A DNA stretch of 17,787 nucleotides from contig DATKXO010000293.1 of the NCBI GenBank assembly GCA_035528995.1, positions 1 to 17,787 on the forward strand. Reading direction: 5' to 3'. The notes beneath the pieces were generated by a model. The model had not been told where the DNA came from and did no database searches. It was given only the letters and a program-made list of their open reading frames with translations. The stretch is from DATKXO01 sp035528995 (GTDB lineage Bacteria; Planctomycetota; Phycisphaerae; UBA1845). The position numbers and the translations under genes are program-made. Shown here one piece after another: positions 1 through 6,919 of the stretch (positions are counted from its first letter, which is position 1; every line of letters starts with the position of its first letter).

Positions 1-47
1 CGCCGGAAACTGAGCACGGCCAGGGAACTGCGAAAGCAGGAGAACAT
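1..47 (-). CDS. Start of a sixth gene of the MoxR/VWA operon, probable signal peptide (partial)
   Basis: A minus-strand reading frame opens with ATG at 47 and leaves the window after 15 codons (MFSCFRSSLAVLSFR). A basic residue followed by a hydrophobic run looks like the start of a signal peptide. Eleven of the 15 third codon positions are G or C, as in the neighbouring genes; the competing TTG frame is poorer. It begins about 48 nt after the stop of the VWA gene, with an AGGAGG-like sequence rather far upstream (about 14 nt). Related operons often continue with a TPR or BatD-like protein at this place, but nothing here identifies which. The start and even the frame are tentative. Confidence 0.4.
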   Translation of the reverse strand, partial: MFSCFRSSLAVLSFR

Positions 48-95
48 CAGGCTGCGACAACGCCTCCTGCCTTGGCCGGAGGCCGAAACCGTTTC

Positions 96-1133
96 TTACC
101 CAACACGGCGAAATGTCTCACTTTGATTGAAACAAATCATCATCACTAGGTCCATGATCAACAGCACCAGCGCCGCCGCGGCCGGCCACTGGTACCGCCC
201 GATCTGCTGCTCCCGCTCCTGGGCTTCTAATCCCTGCGGGTCCAACCGGGCCACCATCCGCTCATAGAAGTCACTCATGTCCAGGTCGGCCGTACCGACC
301 GGCACGGCGAAACCCTCCCCGCCCGCGATGGCGATCGCCTCCAGCGCCTGGGCATTCATCTTCGAATAATGCTCCTGCCCATCTTCTTCGGTGACGTACT
401 CCCTGCCCTTCTCCGTTCGGATCGGAATGCGCCGCCCGGCCGTCGGGTCACCCAGCCCGATCGCGAATGTCCGTACGTTGTAATCCTCGAACGCGTACCG
501 AGCCGCATACTGTGGATCGGTGTTATGGTCCTCGCCGTCGGTGATCAGCAGGATGGCCTTGTGCTCCCCCGACCGCTCCCCCAGCTTGCCCGCCGCCATT
601 CGAATCGCGTCGGCCAGGTTCGTCCCGCCACGCGTCACCAGCTCCGGGCTCACCTCGTCAAGCGCCATCCGGAACCAGCCGTAGTTCGGAGTCAGCGGAC
701 ACGACAGCCGCGCCTGCCCGGCGAACGAAATCAGACCCACCCGATCCCCGGGCAGCTCGGCCAGCAACTCGGTCACGAGTTGCCGGGCCTTCTCCAACCG
801 GTTCGGCCGGCAATCGTCCGCCAGCATTGACCGGGACACGTCCAGCACCACCATGATGTCCACGCCCCGCTGGTAAACCTCCACGGCCCGTTCGCCCCAC
901 CGCGGCCCGGTCAGGGCCAGCACCAGCATCGCGATCGCCCCCAGCACCAGCGCGGCTTTGATCTTCTGACGAGCCGTGCTCACCCCCGGCATCAAGTGCC
1001 CCAGCAGATTAGACGTCGCGAACCGCTCCAGCGCCCGGCGCTTCCGGGCGAAGCCGTACCAGTAGACCACGCCCACCGCCGGAACCAGCCACAACAGGTG
1101 CAGGTAACTCAAGTTGCCGAACGTCAGACCCAT
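96..1133 (-). CDS. VWA-domain membrane protein, BatB-like
   Basis: A 345-aa inner-membrane protein with one von Willebrand factor A domain, a metal-dependent protein-interaction module. Hydrophobic segments lie near residues 8-25 and 58-75, then the VWA domain from about 90 to 285, then a C-terminal membrane segment (about 316-335). The metal site (MIDAS) is complete: DVSRS at 98-102, the threonine in GGTN at about 171, and ITDGED with Asp199. This is the usual layout of BatA/BatB proteins: VWA domain in the periplasm, held by helices at both ends. It starts 13 nt after the stop of another VWA gene, so the two are probably co-translated and may form a hetero-oligomer. Which Bat protein it corresponds to cannot be fixed from sequence alone. 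Partner and ligand are unknown; in the Bat family the operon has been linked to stress or oxygen tolerance. Confidence 0.88.
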   Translation of the reverse strand: MGLTFGNLSYLHLLWLVPAVGVVYWYGFARKRRALERFATSNLLGHLMPGVSTARQKIKAALVLGAIAMLVLALTGPRWGERAVEVYQRGVDIMVVLDVSRSMLADDCRPNRLEKARQLVTELLAELPGDRVGLISFAGQARLSCPLTPNYGWFRMALDEVSPELVTRGGTNLADAIRMAAGKLGERSGEHKAILLITDGEDHNTDPQYAARYAFEDYNVRTFAIGLGDPTAGRRIPIRTEKGREYVTEEDGQEHYSKMNAQALEAIAIAGGEGFAVPVGTADLDMSDFYERMVARLDPQGLEAQEREQQIGRYQWPAAAALVLLIMDLVMMICFNQSETFRRVG

Positions 1134-1146
1134 GACCCCGCTCGTC

Positions 1147-2319
1147 CTAAGGAATCCTTCGCAGCCGAGTGTTGGCCAGGATGATCTCCAACACCAGCAA
1201 CCCCAGCACGATCATCAACAGCGGTGGCACCCGAACGCCGCCCAGCACGGTCGACGACGTGGCCAACTGGCGGTACTGCAGGTAACGCCGCTCTTCCGTC
1301 TCGGTCCGCTCCAGCTTGTCGATCTCCGCGTACACCGCGTGCAGCGATTGAGTGTCGGTCGCCCAGTAGTACTTGCCGCCGGTGCTCTCGGCCGCCCTGC
1401 GCATCTGTTCCGCATCCACCTGGTCCTGACCGCCGCGCTGCGACCCGATCCCGATGGTGTACATCTTGATCCCCATCGCTTGGGCCAACTGGGCACCTTG
1501 CAGCGGCGACAGGTCGCCCGCGTTGTTGTGCCCGTCGGTCAGCAGGATGATCACCTTGCTCTTGACCTCGCGACCCGTGGCCCGCAGCCGCCGATCCCGT
1601 TCCTCCTCCAGCCGCCGGTCCAGGTCACGCAGCCGTTCGACCGCCAGCGCGATCGCGTCGCCGATGGCCGTCTTGTTCTCCTCCTGGAGTCGCCGCATCT
1701 CCGCCTCGATCTGCCCCACCCGCCGACGGTCGCCCGCGGCATTGGCCTGCAACATCGCCCGCTCCAGCGTCCGAAACCGCTTCTGCGCCGTCGGGCCCTC
1801 GGCCGTCTCCGACTCGTCCAGAATCGCCAGCACGTTCTCGTGATCCAGCGTCAACGGGGCCAGGCTGTCCGGATAGCAGGCGAAGCCGATCAGCCCGATC
1901 AGGTCATCCGGCCGACCGGCCAGGTCTTCTGCATCACCCTCGACAAAACCCCGGAAGATCCTCTTCACCGCGTCCAGCCGCGTGTGCCGCTCGCGATCAA
2001 TCAGGAAGTCCCGGTTCTCCATACTGCCCGAGATATCCACCACCATCTGGATGGCGATGCCCTCCGCGTAGATGCGCGTCTTCTCGTTGCCCTTGCGGGG
2101 ATTGGCCAGGCAGACGATCAGCAGCCCCACCGCAAGCGTCCGCAGCACCGGGATCGCGTGACGCAGCCGAACGCCCAGCCCGCGACCTTGTCTTTGAAGC
2201 GTCGCCACCGAACTGAAAAGCAGGGCTCCGGACGGCCGGCGCTGAAGCCACCGCCACCAGATCAGCGGCAGCAGCGCCAACGCGATCAGAAAGTACACGC
2301 TGCCCGGCTCGAAGCTCAC
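1147..2319 (-). CDS. VWA-domain membrane protein, BatA-like, with a charged helical insertion
   Basis: A 390-aa protein with membrane segments at about 8-22, 56-72 and 365-382 around a VWA domain. The MIDAS residues are present: DISGS at 95-99, Thr217 in KTAIGDAI, and Asp262 in LLTDGHNN. Compared with ordinary BatA-type domains it has an extra highly charged, helix-prone stretch at about 172-215 (rich in R, E, Q, K) just before the MIDAS threonine, and another at 228-252. Together these could form a coiled-coil arm projecting from the domain. Its ATG overlaps the stop of the upstream lipobox gene by 4 nt (2316-2319), a sign of coupled translation. The family assignment is firm; the role of the insertion is unknown. 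Confidence 0.88.
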   Translation of the reverse strand: MSFEPGSVYFLIALALLPLIWWRWLQRRPSGALLFSSVATLQRQGRGLGVRLRHAIPVLRTLAVGLLIVCLANPRKGNEKTRIYAEGIAIQMVVDISGSMENRDFLIDRERHTRLDAVKRIFRGFVEGDAEDLAGRPDDLIGLIGFACYPDSLAPLTLDHENVLAILDESETAEGPTAQKRFRTLERAMLQANAAGDRRRVGQIEAEMRRLQEENKTAIGDAIALAVERLRDLDRRLEEERDRRLRATGREVKSKVIILLTDGHNNAGDLSPLQGAQLAQAMGIKMYTIGIGSQRGGQDQVDAEQMRRAAESTGGKYYWATDTQSLHAVYAEIDKLERTETEERRYLQYRQLATSSTVLGGVRVPPLLMIVLGLLVLEIILANTRLRRIP

Positions 2320-3359
2320 GCTGCAACACCCCTCGCCGCCAACGGCGCCGTCTGCTCGATAAACGTCCGGCTTGCGTCCACCACCGTGTCGATCTCGACG
2401 CCCCGCGGCTCGTGCCGGGCGAACTTCACCAGGTCACAGGCCGTCAGAAAATCGCCCAGCATGTCCTTGGGACCGAAACGCAGCGCGTCGCTGCGCTGCA
2501 CCTCGACCAGAAACTCCTCCGTCGTCCGTTCCGGAGCCATCAGCCCGAACCGCAGCTCGATGTACGTGCGCACCAGCCCGCTGAGCCGGAAGTAGAACTC
2601 CGGCACCCGTCCGCGCTCGACCAGCTTCTCGGCCAACAGGGCCTCCAGTTGTTGAAGCGCCCAGACGTGCGGAGGAGGCGGCGGCGCCACCTGGGCCGCC
2701 CGAGCCTTACGCCCACGCAGCAACCACCACGCCAGCGCCACCACGGCCGACACCAGTCCCGCCGCCCACCACAGAAACGCCCAGTTCCGCGGCTTGGGGA
2801 TAGACACCGGCCCCACGATGTCCGCGTATTCAGCCGGGTCGTATTCACCCTCGATACCGGACGCCACCTCGATGCTCAAAGGCGCCGTCGTGACCTCACC
2901 CTCGTCAGTGACGACCGTCAGCGAAGGAACCACCCGTGGGCCGGACACGTTCGAGTCCAGCACGAAACTCTGCCGCTGAACCTGCGTCCCGTCCTCGGCT
3001 CTCTCCGTCTCGATCGGGCTGTGGTCCTGGACCAGGAAATCTTCGACCGCGCCCGCCAGATCGGGCAGTTGAGTCTCCGCGCCCTGCGGCCCCTGCAGTT
3101 CCACGGTCACCCGCACCGGCTCGGCCACGCGCACACCATCGCGATCCGCCGTAACGGTCAGAGTGAGCCCGCCGCCGCTCGCCGTATCACTCACGGGCGT
3201 CATCGCGTTCTCGGGCTGTTCGTCCGGCGCATCCGGCCCGCCACATCCGACCAGTGCCAGCACCAGCAGGCACAATGCCGACGCGACGGCCGGGCGCACA
3301 CGCTCGCCGCCGACACCCCGACGCGGCGAACCGCCGTGAATTTCGAACCTCGTGCCCAT
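2316..3359 (-). CDS. Lipobox membrane protein with DUF4381-like C-terminal domain (BatD-like role)
   Basis: A 347-aa protein. A basic N-terminus leads into a hydrophobic run ending in a lipobox, LVGC, with Cys39 as the probable lipidated residue. Residues 62-170 look like a beta-rich periplasmic domain. A membrane helix at about 192-214 is followed by a proline-rich linker (PPPPP at 226-230) and a cytosolic helical region (231-340) containing FYFRLSGLVRTYIELRFG and ERTTEEFL. That last pattern is typical of the DUF4381 and BatD-like proteins found between DUF58 and VWA genes. It lies 18 nt after the DUF58 gene and overlaps the next VWA gene by 4 nt. It probably bridges the periplasmic VWA proteins and cytosolic MoxR/DUF58. 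The ATG at 3359 has only a weak ribosome site (GAGG), and a start further downstream is possible. Confidence 0.8.
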   Translation of the reverse strand: MGTRFEIHGGSPRRGVGGERVRPAVASALCLLVLALVGCGGPDAPDEQPENAMTPVSDTASGGGLTLTVTADRDGVRVAEPVRVTVELQGPQGAETQLPDLAGAVEDFLVQDHSPIETERAEDGTQVQRQSFVLDSNVSGPRVVPSLTVVTDEGEVTTAPLSIEVASGIEGEYDPAEYADIVGPVSIPKPRNWAFLWWAAGLVSAVVALAWWLLRGRKARAAQVAPPPPPHVWALQQLEALLAEKLVERGRVPEFYFRLSGLVRTYIELRFGLMAPERTTEEFLVEVQRSDALRFGPKDMLGDFLTACDLVKFARHEPRGVEIDTVVDASRTFIEQTAPLAARGVAA

Positions 3360-3377
3360 CTGCCTCGAATCCGGTAC

Positions 3378-4253
3378 TTACCGCCGGGCGTGTCGCCGGT
3401 GGAAATACGCCCGCAACGGCTCCACGAATTGCTCGCCGGTGGTCAGCTCGATCGTCCCGACGTCCATTCGCCGGAACATCTGCCTGCGCCGCTCCGCCTC
3501 AGCCGCGACGTCGGCCGCGAACCCTTCGCGGAACCGTCGGCTCGAGGTATCCACCAGCACCAGTGCCCCCGTCTCACTGTCCCACAGCTCGGTCAGGCCC
3601 ACGTTCGGCATCGCCTGCTCCCGGGGGTCCGTGATCACCACGGGGATCAGGTCATGGCGCCGCTTGGCCACCCGCAACACCTGCTCGTACCCGCGATCCT
3701 GGAAGTCGCTGACCAGGAAGACCACGCTCCGCCGCTTGGCCACCCGCCCGAGATGCTCCAACGCCGCGGTCAGGTCCGTACCACGCCCGAGCGGTTCGTG
3801 GAACAGCAGGTCGCGAATCACTCGCAGCACGTGCCGCCGCCCCTTCTTGGCCGGAACCGACTTCTCCACCCGATCGCTGAACAGGATCAGCCCCACCTTG
3901 TCGTTGCTCCGGATCGCGCTGAAGGCCAGCGTGGCGCACACCTCGGCCGCCAGCTCCCGCTTGAGCTGCTCGTGCGTGCCGAACAGGTGCGAGCCCGACA
4001 TGTCCACCAGCAGCATCACCGTCAGCTCCCGCTCCTCGCGGTACACCTTGACGAACGCCTCGCCGTACCGGGCGCTCACGTTCCAGTCGATGGTCCGCAC
4101 GTCATCGCCCACCTGATAGGGCCGCACCTCCTCGAACTCCATCCCCCGACCCTTGAACGTCGTGCTGTACTGACCGGCCAGCACCTCGTCCACCAGATGC
4201 GAGGTCCGGATCTCGATGTGACGAATCTTCTTTAGGAGTTCTTTTGGTATCAC
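3378..4253 (-). CDS. DUF58 family protein (VWA-like fold), MoxR partner
   Basis: A 291-aa cytosolic protein of the DUF58 family, which nearly always accompanies a MoxR ATPase. The family block GRGMEFEEVRPYQVGDD at about 36-51, followed by DVRTIDWNVSAR, is present. The VWA-like metal motif DMSGS (84-88) and a later SDF (182-184) are seen. I chose the GTG at 4253 because the protein then begins at the conserved IPKELLKKI block and 10 nt after the moxR stop. A TTG at 4286 would add 11 residues unlike the family and overlap moxR by 23 nt. Neither start has a convincing ribosome site, so translational coupling to moxR is likely. The biochemical role of DUF58 is not settled. Confidence 0.88.
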   Translation of the reverse strand: MIPKELLKKIRHIEIRTSHLVDEVLAGQYSTTFKGRGMEFEEVRPYQVGDDVRTIDWNVSARYGEAFVKVYREERELTVMLLVDMSGSHLFGTHEQLKRELAAEVCATLAFSAIRSNDKVGLILFSDRVEKSVPAKKGRRHVLRVIRDLLFHEPLGRGTDLTAALEHLGRVAKRRSVVFLVSDFQDRGYEQVLRVAKRRHDLIPVVITDPREQAMPNVGLTELWDSETGALVLVDTSSRRFREGFAADVAAEAERRRQMFRRMDVGTIELTTGEQFVEPLRAYFHRRHARR

Positions 4254-4263
4254 GGTTCGGCCG

Positions 4264-5262
4264 TTACGGCACTGGCACGTTATCAAGCACCGTCTGAACG
4301 ATATGCTCGGGCGTCTTCTCTTCCGCCTCGGCCTCGTAGGTCACGATCACACGATGACGCAGAACGTCCATGGCCACGTCCTTGACGTCCTGGGGCGTCG
4401 CGTAGCCCCGCCCCGCCAGAAACGCGTTCGCCTTCGCCGCCAGCGTCAGGTAGATCGTCGCCCGCGGCGAGGCCCCGTACTGGATCAGGTCCGCCAGCGG
4501 AAGATGGAACTCCTGCGGGTACCGCGTCGCGTGGCTCAGGTCCACGATGTAGTTCTTCACCTTGTCGTCCACGTAGATGCGATCGACCACCCCACGGGCG
4601 GCCGCAATCTCCGACGGCTGCATCACCGGCTCCACCCCCGTCACCGGGCTGGTCGTCGACATCCGGTCCAGGATCAGTCGCTCCTGCTCCCGCGTCGGAT
4701 ACGTCACCACCAGTTTGAACATGAACCGGTCCACCTGGGCCTCCGGCAGCGGGTAGGTCCCCTCCTGTTCGATCGGGTTCTGGGTCGCCAGCACCAGGAA
4801 CGGCTCCGGCAGCCGGAACGTCTCTGACCCGATCGTCACCTGCCGCTCCTGCATCGACTCCAGCAGGGCGCTCTGAACCTTGGCCGGCGCACGGTTGATC
4901 TCGTCCGCCAGGATAATGTTCGAGAAGATCGGCCCCTTCTTGACCGCGAAGTCGCCCTGCCCGGGGCGATAGATCAGCGTGCCGATCAGATCGGCCGGCA
5001 GCAGGTCCGGCGTGAACTGGATACGCTGGAAGCCCGCCCGGATCCCCCCGGCCAGACAGCTCACCGCCATCGTCTTGGCCAGCCCCGGCACGCCTTCGAT
5101 CAGGATGTGCCCGTTGGCCAGCAACCCGGCCAGCATCTGGTGCAGGAGCGCGTCCTGCCCCACGATCACCGTGTGGATGCGGTCCAGCAGCCGGCGAAAC
5201 GGCTGCGACGCCGCCTCCGCCTCGATGCCCACCTGTCGAACGTCCGATTCCGTCGTCACCAT
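4264..5262 (-). CDS. MoxR-family AAA+ ATPase
   Basis: A 332-aa AAA+ ATPase of the MoxR group, chaperone-like enzymes thought to remodel or activate VWA-containing partners. The motifs appear in order: GQDALL near 35, Walker A GVPGLAKT (57-64), Walker B with LADE (Asp120, Glu121), sensor 1 ATQNP (159-163), and PEAQVDRF (173-180), which carries the conserved arginine. The ATG at 5262 has a good upstream ribosome site (GGTGGGAG, about 8 nt away) and gives the usual family length. The frame stays open upstream to 5460, but that extension runs through the intergenic repeat copied from 9.5 kb and is almost certainly not translated. It is the first gene of the operon, with DUF58 following after about 10 nt. 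Confidence 0.95.
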   Translation of the reverse strand: MVTTESDVRQVGIEAEAASQPFRRLLDRIHTVIVGQDALLHQMLAGLLANGHILIEGVPGLAKTMAVSCLAGGIRAGFQRIQFTPDLLPADLIGTLIYRPGQGDFAVKKGPIFSNIILADEINRAPAKVQSALLESMQERQVTIGSETFRLPEPFLVLATQNPIEQEGTYPLPEAQVDRFMFKLVVTYPTREQERLILDRMSTTSPVTGVEPVMQPSEIAAARGVVDRIYVDDKVKNYIVDLSHATRYPQEFHLPLADLIQYGASPRATIYLTLAAKANAFLAGRGYATPQDVKDVAMDVLRHRVIVTYEAEAEEKTPEHIVQTVLDNVPVP

Positions 5263-5292
5263 CGTCTGTACTCCCACCTGCCCGAAGAAAGA

Positions 5293-5314
5293 GCGGTGCC
5301 AAAAGTAGCACCGC
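5293..5314. promoter_or_regulatory. Perfect inverted repeat upstream of moxR
   Basis: GCGGTGC at 5293-5299 and GCACCGC at 5308-5314 are perfect inverted copies around an 8-nt A-rich loop, ending about 30 nt upstream of the moxR start. This could be an operator or a leader hairpin. On the minus strand a weak promoter-like pair (TTGCGT, 17 nt, TACTTT) overlaps it, so binding there could block transcription. The role is inferred from position only. Confidence 0.45.
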
Positions 5315-5362
5315 CCTCGATAAGACGCAAGAAACCGTCCGATCCTCTCGAAATCCGGCCGC

Positions 5363-5449
5363 TTAGCTGGTGAGTTGCGATGGAAGGCGATCAGGACGTG
5401 CCGCGGTCCGCCGGGCCGGCTCAGTCGGGCTTGCTGGGCGCCGCGGCCC
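5363..5449. repeat. Intergenic duplicate of the 3' end of the sensor/regulator gene (copy A)
   Basis: This segment matches 9492-9579 in the same orientation. Bases 5407-5449 are identical over 43 nt to 9537-9579, and the remainder (5363-5406) matches with scattered substitutions and one indel. In the 9.5-kb copy the identical part encodes the last nine residues and the stop codon of the PAS/GAF/receiver protein. Here it is free of any gene. The match stops exactly where the REP-like hairpin and transposase begin. Confidence 0.85.
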
Positions 5450-5455
5450 AGGTGT

Positions 5456-5476
5456 GCCACTGCTCTTGAGCAGTGC
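5456..5476. repeat. REP-like palindrome 5' of the transposase
   Basis: CACTGCTC-TT-GAGCAGTG (5458-5475) is a perfect 8-bp stem with a 2-nt loop, 16 nt before the transposase start. A degenerate copy lies just 3' of the gene at 6070-6090 (16 of 21 bases alike over the GCCACTGCT...GTGC unit). RAYT genes are typically flanked by the REP palindromes they recognise, so these are its likely cognate elements. Confidence 0.7.
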
Positions 5477-5491
5477 TACACTGAATACGCC

Positions 5492-6049
5492 ATGAACCCG
5501 CCGCCGCGAAAGACCCGTCGTGCCTGGAACGAGCCGGGACATGCTCATTTCCTGACCTACTCCTGCTTTCGCCGAATGCCCCTGCTGAGCCGGGACCGAA
5601 CGCGCCGCCGGGTCGTCGATGCTCTCGCCGCGACGCGGCGCAACCTGGACGTGGCCTTGTGGGCGTACGTAATCATGCCGGAACACGTGCACGTCTTGCT
5701 CTATCCGCATCAGGCAGGTTGCGAAATGAGGAGAATCCTGGTCGCGCTGAAGCGTCCGGTGAGCGACGCCGCCCGCACGTACTTGGAGGGGATCGCGGAC
5801 GACAGGTGGCTCGAACGGCTCAGCGTGGAGTATCCATCGCGGCGCGTCTTTCGCTTCTGGCAACCGGGCGGCGGATTCGATCACAACGTCTTCCGCGAGA
5901 AGACCGTGCCGGCGGTGATCGACTACATTCACGCGAATCCGGTCCGCCGCGGGCTCGTCGCCCAACCGACCGACTGGGAGTGGTCCAGCTCGCGGTTCTG
6001 GGAGGGATGGCCGGAGGCGCCCCTCCGCATGGATGACCCGTTCATCTGA
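5492..6049 (+). CDS. REP-associated tyrosine transposase (RAYT, TnpA_REP / Y1 type)
   Basis: A 185-aa single-strand-specific transposase of the HUH Y1 family that acts on REP palindromes. The signature MPEHVHVLL carries the metal-binding His65-x-His67. The catalytic tyrosine is probably Tyr145 in DYIHANPVRRGLV, and HAHFLTYSCFRR near the N-terminus and WEWSSSRFW near the C-terminus are family hallmarks. I start at ATG 5492 because the upstream extension would run through the REP hairpin and the duplicated segment. Length and motifs look intact, so it may be active. It is flanked by matching palindromes. RAYTs are usually single-copy and often persist without moving, so mobility is not proven. 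Confidence 0.92.
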   Translation: MNPPPRKTRRAWNEPGHAHFLTYSCFRRMPLLSRDRTRRRVVDALAATRRNLDVALWAYVIMPEHVHVLLYPHQAGCEMRRILVALKRPVSDAARTYLEGIADDRWLERLSVEYPSRRVFRFWQPGGGFDHNVFREKTVPAVIDYIHANPVRRGLVAQPTDWEWSSSRFWEGWPEAPLRMDDPFI

Positions 6050-6055
6050 GCGACG

Positions 6056-6111
6056 GCAGTGCACCGGCTGCCACTGCTTTCAAACGGTGCGCCGGGTGTG
6101 CACCTGGCGGC
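6056..6111. repeat. REP/BIME-like palindromes 3' of the transposase
   Basis: Two imperfect hairpins in tandem. GCAGTG (6056-6061) pairs with CACTGC (6072-6077), and CCGGGTG-TG-CACCTGG (about 6092-6107) has one mismatch. The unit at 6070-6090 resembles the palindrome on the 5' side of the transposase. The first hairpin is followed by TTT and could also help end transcription of the transposase gene. Confidence 0.6.
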
Positions 6112-6123
6112 AGCCAACGCGGC

Positions 6124-6152
6124 TTGTTCCGCCGGGCGTCGCATCATATCAT
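6124..6152 (+). promoter_or_regulatory. Possible promoter for the hicB/PIN cluster
   Basis: TTGTTC (6124-6129), a 17-nt spacer and TATCAT (6147-6152) resemble a sigma70-type promoter, placing the start of transcription about 11 nt before the hicB ATG. The -35 box is weak (3 of 6); the -10 box is good (5 of 6). Confidence 0.4.
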
Positions 6153-6169
6153 GTCGGTGGACGTCCATC

Positions 6170-6379
6170 ATGGCCTTGTACCGCGTGTTGATCGAGCAGG
6201 ACGAGGACGGAGTGTCCGAGTGCCCGAGCCTGCCCGGCGGTGTCAGCCGGGGAGCCACCCGCGGCGAGGCCGTGGCCAACGTCAAGGACGCGATTGCCGG
6301 ATACCTCGAGAGCCGCCGCCGGCACAACGAGCCGATCCCGCCTTCGACGTGGGAAGCCACCGTTGAGGTGCCGGCGTGA
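6170..6379 (+). CDS. hicB: HicB-family antitoxin
   Basis: A 69-aa protein with the small partial RNase H-like fold of HicB (UPF0150) proteins. YRVLIEQDEDGVSECPSLPG is the usual first strand pair, followed by the GAT-GEAVANVKDAIAGYLE helix and a short proline-containing tail. HicB normally neutralises the mRNA-cleaving toxin HicA. The ATG at 6170 matches the usual start; a GGTGG lies about 10 nt before it. The partner gene that overlaps its stop is only a remnant, so this is an orphan antitoxin here. It may act on another HicA or be a fossil. Confidence 0.85.
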   Translation: MALYRVLIEQDEDGVSECPSLPGGVSRGATRGEAVANVKDAIAGYLESRRRHNEPIPPSTWEATVEVPA

Positions 6380-6471
6380 GCCGACTGCCCGTCGTCTCCC
6401 TGCAGCGAGAGACCGGGTTGGAGCGAGACGGTGGTGACACAACCTGGGAAAACTCGAAGAGCCTACATTGA
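6376..6471 (+). pseudogene. hicA: hicA remnant (toxin cut after its N-terminus)
   Basis: A GTG overlaps the hicB stop by 4 nt (GTGA) and starts a frame reading VSRLPVVSLQRETGLERDGG, then 11 unrelated residues to a TGA at 6469-6471. HicA proteins commonly begin with SRLPVVSG-RE--RALER-G, so the first 20 or so residues look like a decayed HicA N-terminus. The double-stranded RNA-binding core and active-site His (in the GSH motif) are absent. The PIN gene starts inside this remnant in another frame. The similarity is short, so the call is moderate. Confidence 0.55.
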
Positions 6472-6919
6472 CGCATCTGTCTTCGGCGGAGCATTCGACG
6501 AGGAGTTCACCGAGGACAGTCGCGCGTTCTTTGACCAGGTCGACCAGGCGCGGTTTGTGATCCTCACATCGGGCCTGGTCGCCGACGAGCTCGCGGAAGC
6601 GCCGGCCGAGGTGCGCGAGTTCTTCGATCGCTTGCTCGCCAAGGCGGAATTGGTCGAGGTCGACGGGCCGGCATTGGCCCTGCAGGCCGCCTACCTTGAC
6701 GCCGGAATCCTGACGCCCAAATGGGCGGACGATGCCTTGCACGTCGCTCTGGCGACCGTGGCCGGTGCGGATCTGATCGTGAGCTGGAACTTTCGGCACA
6801 TCGTCCATTATGATAAGGCCCCCAAGTACAACGCCGTGAATGCGTTGCATGGTTACCGCCAAGTGGCCATCCACTCGCCCAGCGAGGTGATCGCCTATGA
6901 AGACGACGAAGAAGTTTGA
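6431..6919 (+). CDS. PIN-domain toxin of a type II toxin-antitoxin pair
   Basis: A 162-aa PIN-domain protein, expected to be a Mg-dependent RNase. The acidic residues fit: Asp14 in YIDASVFGG, Glu53 in ADELAEAP, and Asp100/Asp101 in ADDALHVALA, with the subfamily mark SWNFRHIV at about 118-125. The GTG at 6431 (or 6434) has GGAG 7-10 nt upstream; no earlier in-frame start is better. The next gene overlaps its end by 23 nt and resembles the small antitoxin usually paired with this PIN subgroup, so toxin comes before antitoxin. All catalytic residues are present, so the toxin is probably functional. Confidence 0.85.
   Translation: MVTQPGKTRRAYIDASVFGGAFDEEFTEDSRAFFDQVDQARFVILTSGLVADELAEAPAEVREFFDRLLAKAELVEVDGPALALQAAYLDAGILTPKWADDALHVALATVAGADLIVSWNFRHIVHYDKAPKYNAVNALHGYRQVAIHSPSEVIAYEDDEEV

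Noticed and set aside
1114..2595. Plus-strand open frame of 493 codons opposite the VWA genes
   Set aside because: Same reason: random-like composition, no ribosome site, and covered by two VWA genes with complete metal sites.
2412..4235. Long plus-strand open frame (607 codons) opposite the DUF58 and lipobox genes
   Set aside because: Arg/His/Pro/Gln-rich low-complexity composition with no domain; it is the mirror of GC-rich minus-strand genes that carry clear motifs.
5263..5460. N-terminal extension of moxR by 66 residues
   Set aside because: It reads through the duplicated intergenic segment and is unlike MoxR proteins; ATG 5262 has a good ribosome site and family length.
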